A stretch of DNA of 64,000 bases from UBA1431 sp002329665 (lineage in GTDB: Bacteria; Bacillota; Clostridia; Christensenellales; UBA1431): contig JAXGXY010000001.1 in the NCBI GenBank assembly GCA_040772545.1, positions 310,001 through 374,000 on the forward strand, in the 5' to 3' direction. Shown in pieces: positions 15,252 through 24,182 of this stretch (positions within the stretch are counted from its first letter, which is position 1; every line of letters starts with the position of its first letter). The translations under genes were made by a program, and so were the position numbers. The notes under the pieces are model-generated. The model was not told the DNA's origin and searched no databases. It was given only the letters and a program-made list of their open reading frames with translations.

Positions 15252-16628
15252 ATGGACACCATGGCAATCATAATGGCGGCAGGCGAAGGCAGGCGCATGC
15301 TTTCAGACAAGCCCAAAGTGCTGCACGAGGCTTGCGGCAGGCCCATCATCGACTGGGTGATCGATGCCGTTTCGCCCTGCATCACGGCATGTCCGGTGGT
15401 GGTCGTCGGGAACGGCGCCCAACAAGTGCGCGCGCACCTGGGCACGGGAGTACAGTACGCTTTCCAGGACAAGCAAATGGGCACCGGGCATGCGGCGATG
15501 ACGGCCGCCCCTCATCTGGAAGGCCGCAAAGGCTATGTGCTGGTCGTGGCGGGCGACGTGCCGCTGTTGAAAGCGGATTCCCTCGCTGCGCTTTGCGGAC
15601 TTGCGAAAGAGGGCGGCTATGCAGCCACGATGCTCACCGCCCTGATGGAGGACCCGTCAGGATACGGCCGGGTCGTGCGGAGCGAAGGCGGCTCGGTCGC
15701 GGCGGTGGTGGAGCATCGCGACGCCGATGCGCAGGTCATGTGCATAAAAGAAGTCAACGCTTCGGTGTACTGCTTTGAGATCGAGGCTTTTTTGCGCGCG
15801 CTTAAATCCCTGAAAAACGACAACGACCAATCAGAATACTACCTGACCGACTGCATCGCCATCCTCGTGAAAGAGGGCAGGAAGGTCGGGGCGCTCGTGG
15901 CGTCCGATGCGCGCGAGTGCATGGGCGTTAACGACCGCGCGCAGCTTGCCGAGGCCGTGAAGGTCCTGCAGGAGCGCATCATAAGGCGGCACCAGCTCGC
16001 GGGCGTAACGTTCATTGATCCGCAGAACACCTGCGTGGGCTGCGGCGTTTCGATAGGACGCGATACCGTCGTTTATCCGGGGAACGTTTTGGAAGGCGAA
16101 ACGAGGATCGGAGAAAACTGCACGATTTATCCGGGCAGCCGGATCAAAAACAGCGTCGTGGGCAACGGCGCGACGATCGAAAGCTCGGTCGTTTGTGGCA
16201 GCGTCGTAGGCGACGGGGCTAATGTGGGGCCGTTCGCGCATCTTCGTCCCGGCACCGACGTGGGAGAGTCGTGCAGGATAGGCAACTTCGTCGAGGTGAA
16301 GAAATCGCGGATCGGGAGGGCGTCGAAGGTTTCGCACCTGACCTACGTAGGGGACGGAATAATCGGCGAGGGCTGTAACATCGGCTGCGGCGTGGTGTTC
16401 GTCAACTACGACGGGTCGCAAAAGCACACGACGGTGGTCGAGGACGGCGCGTTCGTCGGCTGCAACGCAAACCTTATTTCCCCGGTAACGGTGGGCAAAA
16501 ACAGCTACATCGCCGCCGGGTCCACGATAACGGAGGATGTCCCCGAAGACGCGCTGGCGGTCGCCCGCGGCCGCCAGATTAACAAAGAAGGCTGGTCGGC
16601 CAAACGCAGGATGGAGAAACGGAAATGA
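15252..16628 (+). CDS. glmU: Bifunctional GlmU: glucosamine-1-P acetyltransferase / GlcNAc-1-P uridylyltransferase
   Basis: A 458-residue two-domain enzyme. The N-terminal nucleotidyltransferase has IMAAGEGRRM (6-15; the usual T in GxGTRM is R), GRPIIDWV, and GTGHAAM. The C-terminal left-handed beta-helix (from about 255) has hexapeptide repeats and the acetyl-CoA site block HLTYVGDGIIGEGCNIGCG. It makes UDP-GlcNAc for peptidoglycan. The stop overlaps the prs start (ATGA), so the two are coupled as in Bacillus. Confidence 0.94.
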   Translation: MDTMAIIMAAGEGRRMLSDKPKVLHEACGRPIIDWVIDAVSPCITACPVVVVGNGAQQVRAHLGTGVQYAFQDKQMGTGHAAMTAAPHLEGRKGYVLVVAGDVPLLKADSLAALCGLAKEGGYAATMLTALMEDPSGYGRVVRSEGGSVAAVVEHRDADAQVMCIKEVNASVYCFEIEAFLRALKSLKNDNDQSEYYLTDCIAILVKEGRKVGALVASDARECMGVNDRAQLAEAVKVLQERIIRRHQLAGVTFIDPQNTCVGCGVSIGRDTVVYPGNVLEGETRIGENCTIYPGSRIKNSVVGNGATIESSVVCGSVVGDGANVGPFAHLRPGTDVGESCRIGNFVEVKKSRIGRASKVSHLTYVGDGIIGEGCNIGCGVVFVNYDGSQKHTTVVEDGAFVGCNANLISPVTVGKNSYIAAGSTITEDVPEDALAVARGRQINKEGWSAKRRMEKRK

Positions 16629-17587
16629 TAACGCATGGAACGAACATTAAGCTTTTCACGGGGAACGCGAACCCCGAGCTTGCCGGGGAGATCTCGGAAG
16701 AACTGAACCGGCCGCTGGGCAAGGCGCTGGTCACGAAGTTCAGCGACGGGGAAACGCGCATCGAACTGCAGGAAACGGTCCGCGGCTATGACGTGTTCCT
16801 GATCCAGCCGCTGTGCAATCCCGTCAACGATTCGCTCATGGAATTGCTCATCATGATCGACGCTTCGAAGCGTTCGTCGGCGGGCCGTATCACGGCCGTG
16901 ATTCCCTATTACGGGTACGCGCGCCAGGACAGGGTCGCGCGCGCCCGCGATCCGATCGCGGCTAAGCTCGTGGCCGACCTGCTCACGGCGGCGGGGGCGG
17001 ACCGCATCCTTACGATGGACCTGCACGCGCCGCAGATACAGGGGTTTTTCGATATCCCGGTGGACCACATGATCGGGGTTCCGGTCATCGCCGCGCATTA
17101 CCTGGCCCGCCAGTTCAGCGGCGAGGACCTCGTCGTCATCTCTCCCGACCTGGGGAGCGTGACGCGCGCGCGCAATTTCGCGAACCGCCTGAACGCGCCG
17201 CTGGCTATCATCGACAAGCGCAGGCCGAAAGCGAACATGGCCGAGGTCGTGAACATCATCGGCGACATCAAGGGGAAACGGGCGCTCCTGTGCGACGACC
17301 TGCTGGACACGGGCGGGACGTTCATCAGGGGGGCGGAGGCGCTGTTGGGCCGCGGCGCGCGCGAAGTGTACGCCTGCTGCACGCACGGCGTGCTCTCGGG
17401 TGACTGTGCGGCCCGGCTCAGGGAGTCGGAGATAAAAGAGGTGGTCATCACCAACACGATCCCGATAAGCGAGGAGACCGCGAAAGAATCGGGGAACAAA
17501 ATCAGGACGCTGACGGTGGCGCCGATCTTTGCAAAGGCCATAGAGCGGATATACGAAGACCTGCCGATGAGCATACTTTTTGATTGA
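16625..17587 (+). CDS. prs: Ribose-phosphate pyrophosphokinase (canonical)
   Basis: A 320-residue class I PRPP synthetase. Conserved blocks: FSDGETRIEL, YYGYARQDRVARARDPIAAK, MDLHAPQIQGFFDIPVDHM, IDKRRPKANMAEV (catalytic flexible loop with Lys and Arg) and the ribose-5-P/PRPP loop DDLLDTGGTF. It transfers pyrophosphate from ATP to ribose-5-phosphate. Small departures from the commonest form: RQDRKxRxREP is RQDRVARARDP. The ATG overlaps the glmU stop; pth follows after 50 bases. Compare the divergent paralogue at 11881. Confidence 0.94.
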   Translation: MITHGTNIKLFTGNANPELAGEISEELNRPLGKALVTKFSDGETRIELQETVRGYDVFLIQPLCNPVNDSLMELLIMIDASKRSSAGRITAVIPYYGYARQDRVARARDPIAAKLVADLLTAAGADRILTMDLHAPQIQGFFDIPVDHMIGVPVIAAHYLARQFSGEDLVVISPDLGSVTRARNFANRLNAPLAIIDKRRPKANMAEVVNIIGDIKGKRALLCDDLLDTGGTFIRGAEALLGRGAREVYACCTHGVLSGDCAARLRESEIKEVVITNTIPISEETAKESGNKIRTLTVAPIFAKAIERIYEDLPMSILFD

Positions 17588-17637
17588 TGTTCTATACTGT
17601 AGCATATACCGGTGCTTTTTGAGAGAAGGCGGCAGGC

Positions 17638-18207
17638 ATGCGGATGATCGTCGGGCTGGGGAATCCCGGGATACAGTACAGGAACACGCGCCACAACGTC
17701 GGGTTCGACGTCGTGGACGCCTTGGCGTCCGCCTGGAAGATACCGTTCAGGGCCACGCGCTTCACGGGGCTGGTCGGCGAAGGCGTCATGCTGGGGCACA
17801 AGGTGCTTGTCGTGAAGCCCCAGACCTACATGAACAAAAGCGGGGAATGCGTCGAGCAGGTGATGGACTATTACCGCGTCGAGCCGCACGAGCTCATCGT
17901 GGTGCTCGACGACATCGACCTGCCCGTAGGCCGCATACGCGTGCGGTCTTTCGGCGGGGCGGGCACGCACAACGGCCTCCGCTCCATCGTCGACTATCTG
18001 GGCGCGGGGAGCTTCGCGCGCGTGCGCGTGGGCATCGGCCCCATACCGCCGGACACGGACCTGGCCCACTTCGTGCTCTCCCGGTTCAGGGAAGAGGAAA
18101 AGGAGACCGTCCAGTCCGCCGTCGTCCGGGCGGAACAAGCCGTGGAAGCCCTGATAAGCGACGGGATCGAGGCCGCGCAGGCGCGTTTCAACGCCCCCCC
18201 GGAATAA
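17638..18207 (+). CDS. pth: Peptidyl-tRNA hydrolase
   Basis: A 189-residue protein of standard size. MIVGLGNPGIQYRNTRHNVGF carries the catalytic His near residue 20, KPQTYMNKSGE and the DDIDLPVGRIRVRSFGGAGTHNGLRSI block carry the Asn and Asp residues that hold the substrate. It releases peptides from prematurely dropped peptidyl-tRNA. It lies between prs and mfd, the conserved Bacillota order; AGAGAAGGCGG precedes ATG. Confidence 0.95.
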   Translation: MRMIVGLGNPGIQYRNTRHNVGFDVVDALASAWKIPFRATRFTGLVGEGVMLGHKVLVVKPQTYMNKSGECVEQVMDYYRVEPHELIVVLDDIDLPVGRIRVRSFGGAGTHNGLRSIVDYLGAGSFARVRVGIGPIPPDTDLAHFVLSRFREEEKETVQSAVVRAEQAVEALISDGIEAAQARFNAPPE

Positions 18208-18272
18208 ACGAAAGGCATTAGCAATAGACATTTGGTAACGAAGCGGGAGCAAGCCTTGGGCAGACGTTGGAC

Positions 18273-21200
18273 ATGATGCGCTATGATTTGTCTGGCGACC
18301 TGAGGCGGTCGCCACAATGGAATATGCTGGCAAACGGTGTCCGCGAGGGGTTGGGGCCCTTCGCGGCATTTGGTGTCGGCGCGCAGTTGTGCGCCGCCGG
18401 AGCGTGCGCGCTCAGGAACGAAACGGGCCGTAACGTGCTGGCCGTCACAGCAAGCGAAGAATCGGCCAGGCGGCTCTTCGAAGACGTGCAGGCCTTCGGG
18501 CCCGGCGCGCTCTGGTTCCCCGCGCGCCCTATCGAGCTGCGTCCGCTGTCGGCACAGAGCGGCGAAACGGTGCATGCGCGCGTGCGCGTGCTTTCCGAGC
18601 TGCAAAGACGGGCGGCACACGTGATCGTCGCGTCCGTCGAAGCCGTTCTGCCGGTTCTCGCGCCTCCGAAGGCGCTCCTCGGCCACATGCATACGCTCAG
18701 GCCGGCGATGCAGGTCGACGTGGACGATTTGCTCCGCGCGCTGATCCAGGCCGGGTACGAGCGGGTGGTGAAGGTGGAAGGCCCGGGGCAGGTCGCGCTG
18801 CGCGGCGGGATACTCGACGTGTTCGCGGTCGGTTGCCAGGCGCCCGTCCGCGCAGAGTGGTTCGGCGACACGCTCGAATCGCTGCGCAGCTTCGACGTGG
18901 AGTCGCAGCGTTCCGTAGCGCCGGTAAAATCGCTCAGGATCATGAGCGCGATCGAGGCGCCCGTCACCAGGGAAGCGGCGGACCGCGCCATAGCGCAGAT
19001 AGAGCAGGCGCTTTCCGACGGGCTCAGCGGCGCCTACGCCGCGGAGATGGAGCGCTGGATCGGGCTTTTTTCGACCCTGCATCCGCCGGAAAACGTCGAG
19101 AGCTGCATCCCGCTGCTGTACGGGGAGACGGCTTCGATTGCCGATTACCTCGGCAGGGGGGCCGTCTGCCTGTTTCACGAGCCGGCGCGGATCGCGGAGC
19201 GGGCAAAGACGTTCTTCGAGGAATTCATCGGCTATTATAACGCGCGGAAAAAAGAGGGCGCCGCGCTCGAAGCGCAGAAAGGCCTGCTCACCGGCTGGGA
19301 CAGCCTGGCCAAACGGTTTGTTGCGGGGCGCAGCGTGAGCGTGCAGGCGCTGCCGTCCAGGGTGTGGCTGTGGGACGCGTATACGCCGGTGACCATCGGC
19401 GAAAGCCCGTTCCCCGCCGTGCAGGGCGCGGAACTGGCGGAGGAAATAAAGCGCCTCCTTCGGAAAAAGTACGTCCTCCTGCTGTTCTGCGGGACGCATA
19501 AACGGGTGAAACGGATACAGGAACTGCTGCTCGACGCCCGCGTACCCGTCCCGAAAGCGGACGCGAAGAACCTGCCGGGCCCCGGGAGCGCGGCGGCGGT
19601 GCCGGCTTCCCTCAGCGCCGGGTTCGTGCTGGAGGACGCGAAACTGGCCGTTATAAGCGAGGCCGAGATGTTCGGGGCGCGCAAGTCCAGGCGCAGGGTG
19701 CGCCGGCGCGCCAAAGCCGCGACGGACGTGTTCGCCGACCTGAACATAGGCGACCATGTCGTGCACGACGCAAACGGCATCGGCGTGTTCAAGGGCATGG
19801 AACGCCTGGTCGTCGACGGGGTCAGCCGCGACTACCTGCTCATCCAGTACGCCGGGAACGACCGGCTCTACATCCCCAGCGAGCAGATGGAGCACGTACA
19901 GAAATTCGTGGGCGGGGAGAACGGACGCGCGCGCCTGTCCAGGCTGGGAACGTCGGAGTGGGCGCGGACCAAGGCGCGCGTCAGGGAATCCGTCAGGATG
20001 CTGGCCATCGACCTCATCGATCTGTACGCCAAACGCAGGGCGCGGCCGGGGTTCGCGTTCGCTTCCGACACGCAGTGGCAGCGGGAGTTCGAGGACAACT
20101 TCGCGTTCGAGGAGACGGAGGACCAGATCCAGAGCATCAAAGAGATCAAAGCCGATATGCAGTCGGCGCACCCGATGGACCGCCTGCTGTGCGGAGACGT
20201 GGGCTACGGGAAGACGGAGGTCGCCATGCGCGCCGCTTTCAAGGCGGTGATGGATTCCAAACAGGTCGCCGTGCTCGTGCCCACCACGGTGCTCGCCCAG
20301 CAGCATTACCATACCTTCACGGACCGGTTCAGGGGGTTTCCGGTCACGATCGAAGCGCTTTCGAGGTTCAAGCCGCCAAGGGAACAAAAACGCATCGTCC
20401 AACGTATCAAGAAAGGTGCGGTGGACATCGTAATCGGCACGCACCGCCTCCTGGGCAAAGACGTGTCTTTTCACGACCTCGGGCTGCTGGTGGTGGACGA
20501 GGAGCAACGCTTCGGCGTCGCCCATAAGGAGACGATCAAGACGCTCAGGGAGAGCGTGGACGTCCTGATGCTTTCGGCCACGCCCATCCCCCGCACGCTG
20601 CACATGTCGCTCTCCGGCATCCGCGACATGAGCGTGCTGACCACGCCCCCCGAGGAGCGCTACCCCGTGCAGACGTTCGTGCTGGAATACAGCGACACCT
20701 GGGCGAGGGAAGTCATCATGCGGGAGGTGGGCCGGAAGGGGCAGGTCTACTTCGTGTATAACCATGTCCTGGACATCGACCAGTTCCTCGTCCGGCTGCA
20801 CGCGCTGATGCCGGAGGTGCGCATCGGCGTGGCGCACGGACAGATGCGCGAGTCGCAGCTGGAGAAGGTCATGGTCGATTTCTATGCGGGGAATTTCGAC
20901 GTGCTCCTGTGTTCGACCATTATCGAATCGGGGCTGGATATCCCCAACGTGAATTCGATCATCGTTTACGATGCGGACCACCTCGGGCTCGCCCAGCTCT
21001 ACCAGCTCCGCGGCAGGGTCGGGAGGTCCAACCGGCACGCCTTCGCCTATTTCACCTTCCGCCGCGACAAGGTCATAAGCGAAGTGGCCGAAAAACGGCT
21101 CATGGCGATACGCGAGTTCACCGAGTTCGGCGCGGGCTTCAAGATCGCGATGCGCGACCTCGAGATACGCGGCGCAGGCAATGTACTGGGCCCGCAGCAG

Positions 21201-21761
21201 CACGGGCATATGAGCGAAGTCGGCTACGACATGTACTGCAAGCTCGTGGACCAGGCGGTGCGCGAACTACAGGGCGAAACGGTGCAGGAACGCGTGAGCA
21301 CGACCATGGATGTCGCGATGAGCGCCTTCATCCCGCCCCAATACATCGCCGACGACTACCAGAAGATCGAGGTGTACAAACGCATCGCGGCCATAGAGAG
21401 CCGCGAAGAGGCAAAGGCCCTCGAAGCCGAACTCAAAGACCGGTTCGGGAAACTCCCGAAGAGCGTGCGCCATCTGTTTGACATCGCCCTGCTCAAATCG
21501 ATGTGCACCCGCCTGAGGATCGATACGTTCCTGTGCAGGGACGGGTTCGCGCAGTTCCGGTTCCACGCGAGCGCGGCGCTCGAGCCCCGGGAACTCATGC
21601 GCGTGCTCGAACGTTTCAGGAGCATCGCCACACTATCGGCCACGCAGCCGCCGCAGATCTCACTGCGCAGGAAAAGCCTGCAGGTGAGGGAAATGCTGGA
21701 ACTGAGCCGGAAATTCGCGCTGGAACTCATCGATTGCGAACAGGTAGCGGAACCCGTATAA
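18273..21761 (+). CDS. mfd: Transcription-repair coupling factor
   Basis: A 1162-residue translocase with UvrB-like N-terminal domains, a CarD-like RNA-polymerase interaction domain (LNIGDHVVHDANGIGVFKGM, about residues 490-560), an SF2 motor with GDVGYGKTEVAMRAAF (Walker A near 645) and DEEQRFGV (near 741), and a C-terminal TRCF domain. It dislodges stalled RNA polymerase and recruits UvrA. ATG 18273 is my choice; TTG 18267 is an alternative and neither has a strong ribosome binding site. Long minus-strand open frames opposite it are composition shadows. Confidence 0.94.
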   Translation: MMRYDLSGDLRRSPQWNMLANGVREGLGPFAAFGVGAQLCAAGACALRNETGRNVLAVTASEESARRLFEDVQAFGPGALWFPARPIELRPLSAQSGETVHARVRVLSELQRRAAHVIVASVEAVLPVLAPPKALLGHMHTLRPAMQVDVDDLLRALIQAGYERVVKVEGPGQVALRGGILDVFAVGCQAPVRAEWFGDTLESLRSFDVESQRSVAPVKSLRIMSAIEAPVTREAADRAIAQIEQALSDGLSGAYAAEMERWIGLFSTLHPPENVESCIPLLYGETASIADYLGRGAVCLFHEPARIAERAKTFFEEFIGYYNARKKEGAALEAQKGLLTGWDSLAKRFVAGRSVSVQALPSRVWLWDAYTPVTIGESPFPAVQGAELAEEIKRLLRKKYVLLLFCGTHKRVKRIQELLLDARVPVPKADAKNLPGPGSAAAVPASLSAGFVLEDAKLAVISEAEMFGARKSRRRVRRRAKAATDVFADLNIGDHVVHDANGIGVFKGMERLVVDGVSRDYLLIQYAGNDRLYIPSEQMEHVQKFVGGENGRARLSRLGTSEWARTKARVRESVRMLAIDLIDLYAKRRARPGFAFASDTQWQREFEDNFAFEETEDQIQSIKEIKADMQSAHPMDRLLCGDVGYGKTEVAMRAAFKAVMDSKQVAVLVPTTVLAQQHYHTFTDRFRGFPVTIEALSRFKPPREQKRIVQRIKKGAVDIVIGTHRLLGKDVSFHDLGLLVVDEEQRFGVAHKETIKTLRESVDVLMLSATPIPRTLHMSLSGIRDMSVLTTPPEERYPVQTFVLEYSDTWAREVIMREVGRKGQVYFVYNHVLDIDQFLVRLHALMPEVRIGVAHGQMRESQLEKVMVDFYAGNFDVLLCSTIIESGLDIPNVNSIIVYDADHLGLAQLYQLRGRVGRSNRHAFAYFTFRRDKVISEVAEKRLMAIREFTEFGAGFKIAMRDLEIRGAGNVLGPQQHGHMSEVGYDMYCKLVDQAVRELQGETVQERVSTTMDVAMSAFIPPQYIADDYQKIEVYKRIAAIESREEAKALEAELKDRFGKLPKSVRHLFDIALLKSMCTRLRIDTFLCRDGFAQFRFHASAALEPRELMRVLERFRSIATLSATQPPQISLRRKSLQVREMLELSRKFALELIDCEQVAEPV

Positions 21762-21819
21762 TTAACGGTGAGCAACATTCTTCAGAAAGGGGTAACGCAG
21801 GCTTCTGCGCGTGTTTATC

Positions 21820-23076
21820 ATGTACAAGCAATTTAGGAGGGCCCTGTTGGCGGTTCTGTGCGCGTCGTTGCTGGCCGGGTGCCAGTTCGTGGAGTACGAT
21901 CAGGAAAGGGACCTGGCGCAGGTGGTCGCCAAGATCGGTTCGGTCGAGATCACGAAGCAGCAGGTGATCGACCAGCTCGAACCGCTGATGAGCAGTTACT
22001 ACGGCAGCCTCGACCCCGAATCTGAAGAATACAAGAACGCCGAAAAACGATTGAAGGGCGACATCCTCAAATACCTGGTGGAAATGGAACTCGTCAAGCA
22101 AAAGACGCACGCTGAGGGGACCGACAAGCTCACCACCGAAGAACAGACGGAACTCGACCAGAATTATCAGTCCTACCTGGATTACTTTACGGAACAGGCC
22201 CGCTCCAACCTCGAGGCGAAAAAGGAGCAGGATGCTTCCGTCGACTTGGAGGCTTCGCTCGACGAAGAAGTGGACAGGCTCCTTGAGGAAAACGGCCTTT
22301 CCCGGGAGATGATCAGGGACCAGCTCAAACAAAGCATGATCTACGAAAACTACAGGGACAGTGTCGTCGCGGACGTCACGGCCACCCCGGAGCAGGCCGA
22401 CAGATACTTCGAAGAAAGGCAGCAGGAACAGAGAGAAGCCTACGACGAGACCCCGTCCGCGGTCGCGACCGATTTCAATAACGGCGAGCTGATCCTGTAT
22501 TATCCGGAAAAGAGCGTGCTGGTCACGCAGGTGCTCATAAAAATATCCGATGAAGACAAGGCGGCCATCGACGCGGTCAAGGACGATACAGAGCTCAGCG
22601 AGGACGAGAAGACGAGCCGGATCGCCGCACTGAGGGAAGAAGCCCTGAAAAAGATCAGGCCGACGGCCGATAAGGTGTACAACCGGGCCAAATCCGGAGA
22701 GGATTTCACTACCCTTATAGACAAATACAACGACGACCCGGGCATGGAGGATGAGGTGACGATGAGCCTGGGCGGGTACCTCGTAAACGAACACTCGGGT
22801 TATTCCGGATCCTTCACGGAGGCTGCGCTCGCGCTGAACAGGGCGGGCGACATATCAAAACCCACCGCGTCCGACGAAACGACTACGGAGTACATAGGCT
22901 ACCATATCGTTTGCGTGCAGGCCGTGCACGAGGCCGGTTCCCTGGTATCCCTGGACGATGTGCGGGGCGATTTCAAGCCTCTGGCCGACGATATGGCCAA
23001 AACCGAACACTGGGACGCGCACGTGGAATCCCTCAAGAAGGAACTCAAGGCCTTCGTCTTTGAAAACAGGCTGTGA
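21820..23076 (+). CDS. PpiC/SurA-type peptidyl-prolyl isomerase lipoprotein
   Basis: A 418-residue predicted lipoprotein. MYKQFRRALLAVLCASLLAG leads to Cys in a good lipobox (LLAG-C). It continues with a SurA-N-like helical domain rich in Glu, Lys and Asp, and a parvulin (rotamase) domain around residues 225-385 (VLVTQVLIKI...GEDFTTLIDKYNDDPG...YHIVCVQAV). It should be anchored outside the membrane and help fold secreted proteins, like PrsA. A GTG three codons earlier (21811) could also serve. Spacing of 58 bases from mfd suggests possible read-through. Confidence 0.85.
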   Translation: MYKQFRRALLAVLCASLLAGCQFVEYDQERDLAQVVAKIGSVEITKQQVIDQLEPLMSSYYGSLDPESEEYKNAEKRLKGDILKYLVEMELVKQKTHAEGTDKLTTEEQTELDQNYQSYLDYFTEQARSNLEAKKEQDASVDLEASLDEEVDRLLEENGLSREMIRDQLKQSMIYENYRDSVVADVTATPEQADRYFEERQQEQREAYDETPSAVATDFNNGELILYYPEKSVLVTQVLIKISDEDKAAIDAVKDDTELSEDEKTSRIAALREEALKKIRPTADKVYNRAKSGEDFTTLIDKYNDDPGMEDEVTMSLGGYLVNEHSGYSGSFTEAALALNRAGDISKPTASDETTTEYIGYHIVCVQAVHEAGSLVSLDDVRGDFKPLADDMAKTEHWDAHVESLKKELKAFVFENRL

Positions 23077-23177
23077 GGCCCGCCGTGCCCGATGGCAACG
23101 GGATTCGGCCGCTTGCATGCCCGTGCGGGAAACGGCCTGCACGCCAGACGTTTATTTTCGCGCCGTGGCTGCTTTGC

Positions 23178-23206
23178 GCATAAAATTTCCAGCCGGATAA
23201 ATAATA
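23178..23206 (+). promoter_or_regulatory. Possible sigma-G-type promoter of spoVT
   Basis: GCATA (23178-23182), 17-base spacer and AATAATA (23200-23206) fit the forespore sigma-G pattern (GHATR ... CATNNTA) at all but one defined position. spoVT is a sigma-G gene in B. subtilis. The sequence between the PpiC gene and this site (23077-23177) holds nothing recognisable. Confidence 0.35.
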
Positions 23207-23257
23207 AGACTGCAATTTGCAGATTGACAGCACGAGGATCATGAAGGAGGGGATAGC

Positions 23258-23815
23258 TTGAAAGCGACCGGAATAGTGCGCAGAATAGACGAGCTTGGCC
23301 GGGTGGTCATCCCTAAAGAGATTCGGCGGACGATGCGCATTCGCGAAGGTGACCCGCTGGAAATCTTTACGGATCGCGACGGCGAAGTGATTCTCAAGAA
23401 GTATTCTCCCATCGGGGAGTTGAGCAACTTCGCCAAGGAATATACGGACGCGCTGAGCCAGGTGCTCGGCCATACAGCCTGCATCTGCGACAAGGACTCC
23501 GTGGTGGCCGCATCCGGCGCCGGGCGCAAGGAATTGCTGGACAAGCCCATCCATACGGATATCGAACAGATCATAGAATCGCGGAAAAAACTGATGGTCA
23601 ACCGCGGCGATTCCGCGCAGTTCGCCAACATCACGGTGCACGCCAACGATGCGGACGAATACTCGGCGCAGGTTATCGTACCGATCATCGTACAGGGGGA
23701 CGCGATCGGCGCGATCATGCTCATATCCAGGGAAGCCCAGACGCATATGGGCGAAACGGAACTCAAGGTCGCGGAAACGGCGGCCGGGTTCCTTAGCAGG
23801 CAGATGCTTTTTTAA
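23258..23815 (+). CDS. spoVT: Stage V sporulation regulator SpoVT (AbrB-type with GAF domain)
   Basis: A 185-residue protein: an N-terminal swapped-hairpin AbrB DNA-binding domain (KATGIVRRIDELGRVVIPKE, residues 2-21, through EIFTDRDGEVILKKYSP) and a GAF-like domain from about residue 60 to the end. In Bacillus it modulates sigma-G genes in the forespore. The start is TTG, backed by AAGGAGGGG at ideal distance. The order spoVT-spoVB-mazG matches Bacillus. A terminator (23946-23970) separates it from spoVB. Confidence 0.93.
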   Translation: MKATGIVRRIDELGRVVIPKEIRRTMRIREGDPLEIFTDRDGEVILKKYSPIGELSNFAKEYTDALSQVLGHTACICDKDSVVAASGAGRKELLDKPIHTDIEQIIESRKKLMVNRGDSAQFANITVHANDADEYSAQVIVPIIVQGDAIGAIMLISREAQTHMGETELKVAETAAGFLSRQMLF

Positions 23816-23945
23816 ATTCCGCATACCCCAGTTTCAGCAAACAGGTGAGGCTCAGATCAATGGAATATATCGGCGGTCCCCGCCGGTAATCCCGCCGGCG
23901 GGCCAGGGTGTCACAAACTCTCCCGGGATGCGGAGGCATCATCGT

Positions 23946-23970
23946 AAAACAGCGCTTAATGCGCTGTTTT
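23946..23970. terminator. Bidirectional terminator after spoVT
   Basis: AAAACAGCGC/GCGCTGTTTT, ten base pairs with loop TTAAT. The 130 bases before it contain GC-rich palindromes (CCCCGCCGG...CCGGCGGG near 23879-23900) with no assignable role. Confidence 0.8.
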
Positions 23971-24120
23971 AATCGGCCGAAAAACCGCCGAACCCGGGAC
24001 GGATACAAAATCCTTGAGCACTCTGCCGCCGCTCTCTGAGAAGGCGGACGCGATGCACAACAATCCGGGGGCGGTGCTTTTTGGAAAAGGCAACGAAACG
24101 GCGGTGATTTTCGAATCCGG

Positions 24121-24148
24121 TTGTAACAAAACGTTTTTTTGCTATAAT
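24121..24148 (+). promoter_or_regulatory. spoVB-mazG promoter
   Basis: TTGTAA (24121-24126), 16-base spacer, perfect TATAAT (24143-24148), 35 bases before spoVB. It looks like sigma-A, although spoVB is sigma-E-controlled in B. subtilis. Confidence 0.7.
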
Positions 24149-24182
24149 ATAGTGAGCCGAAAAGGTGCTCCCTGGAGGACGA

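Noticed and set aside
17994..21209. A minus-strand open frame of more than 1000 codons opposite mfd
   Set aside because: It mirrors the mfd codons in a GC-rich gene, has no recognisable domain, ribosome binding site or promoter, and mfd is certain. The same holds for long minus-strand frames opposite ftsH, rpoB, rpoC and fusA.
23820..24120. Riboswitch or T-box upstream of spoVB
   Set aside because: GC-rich palindromes are present, but I found no T-box motif and no consensus core of a riboswitch class I know; the spoVB promoter lies downstream of the whole stretch.
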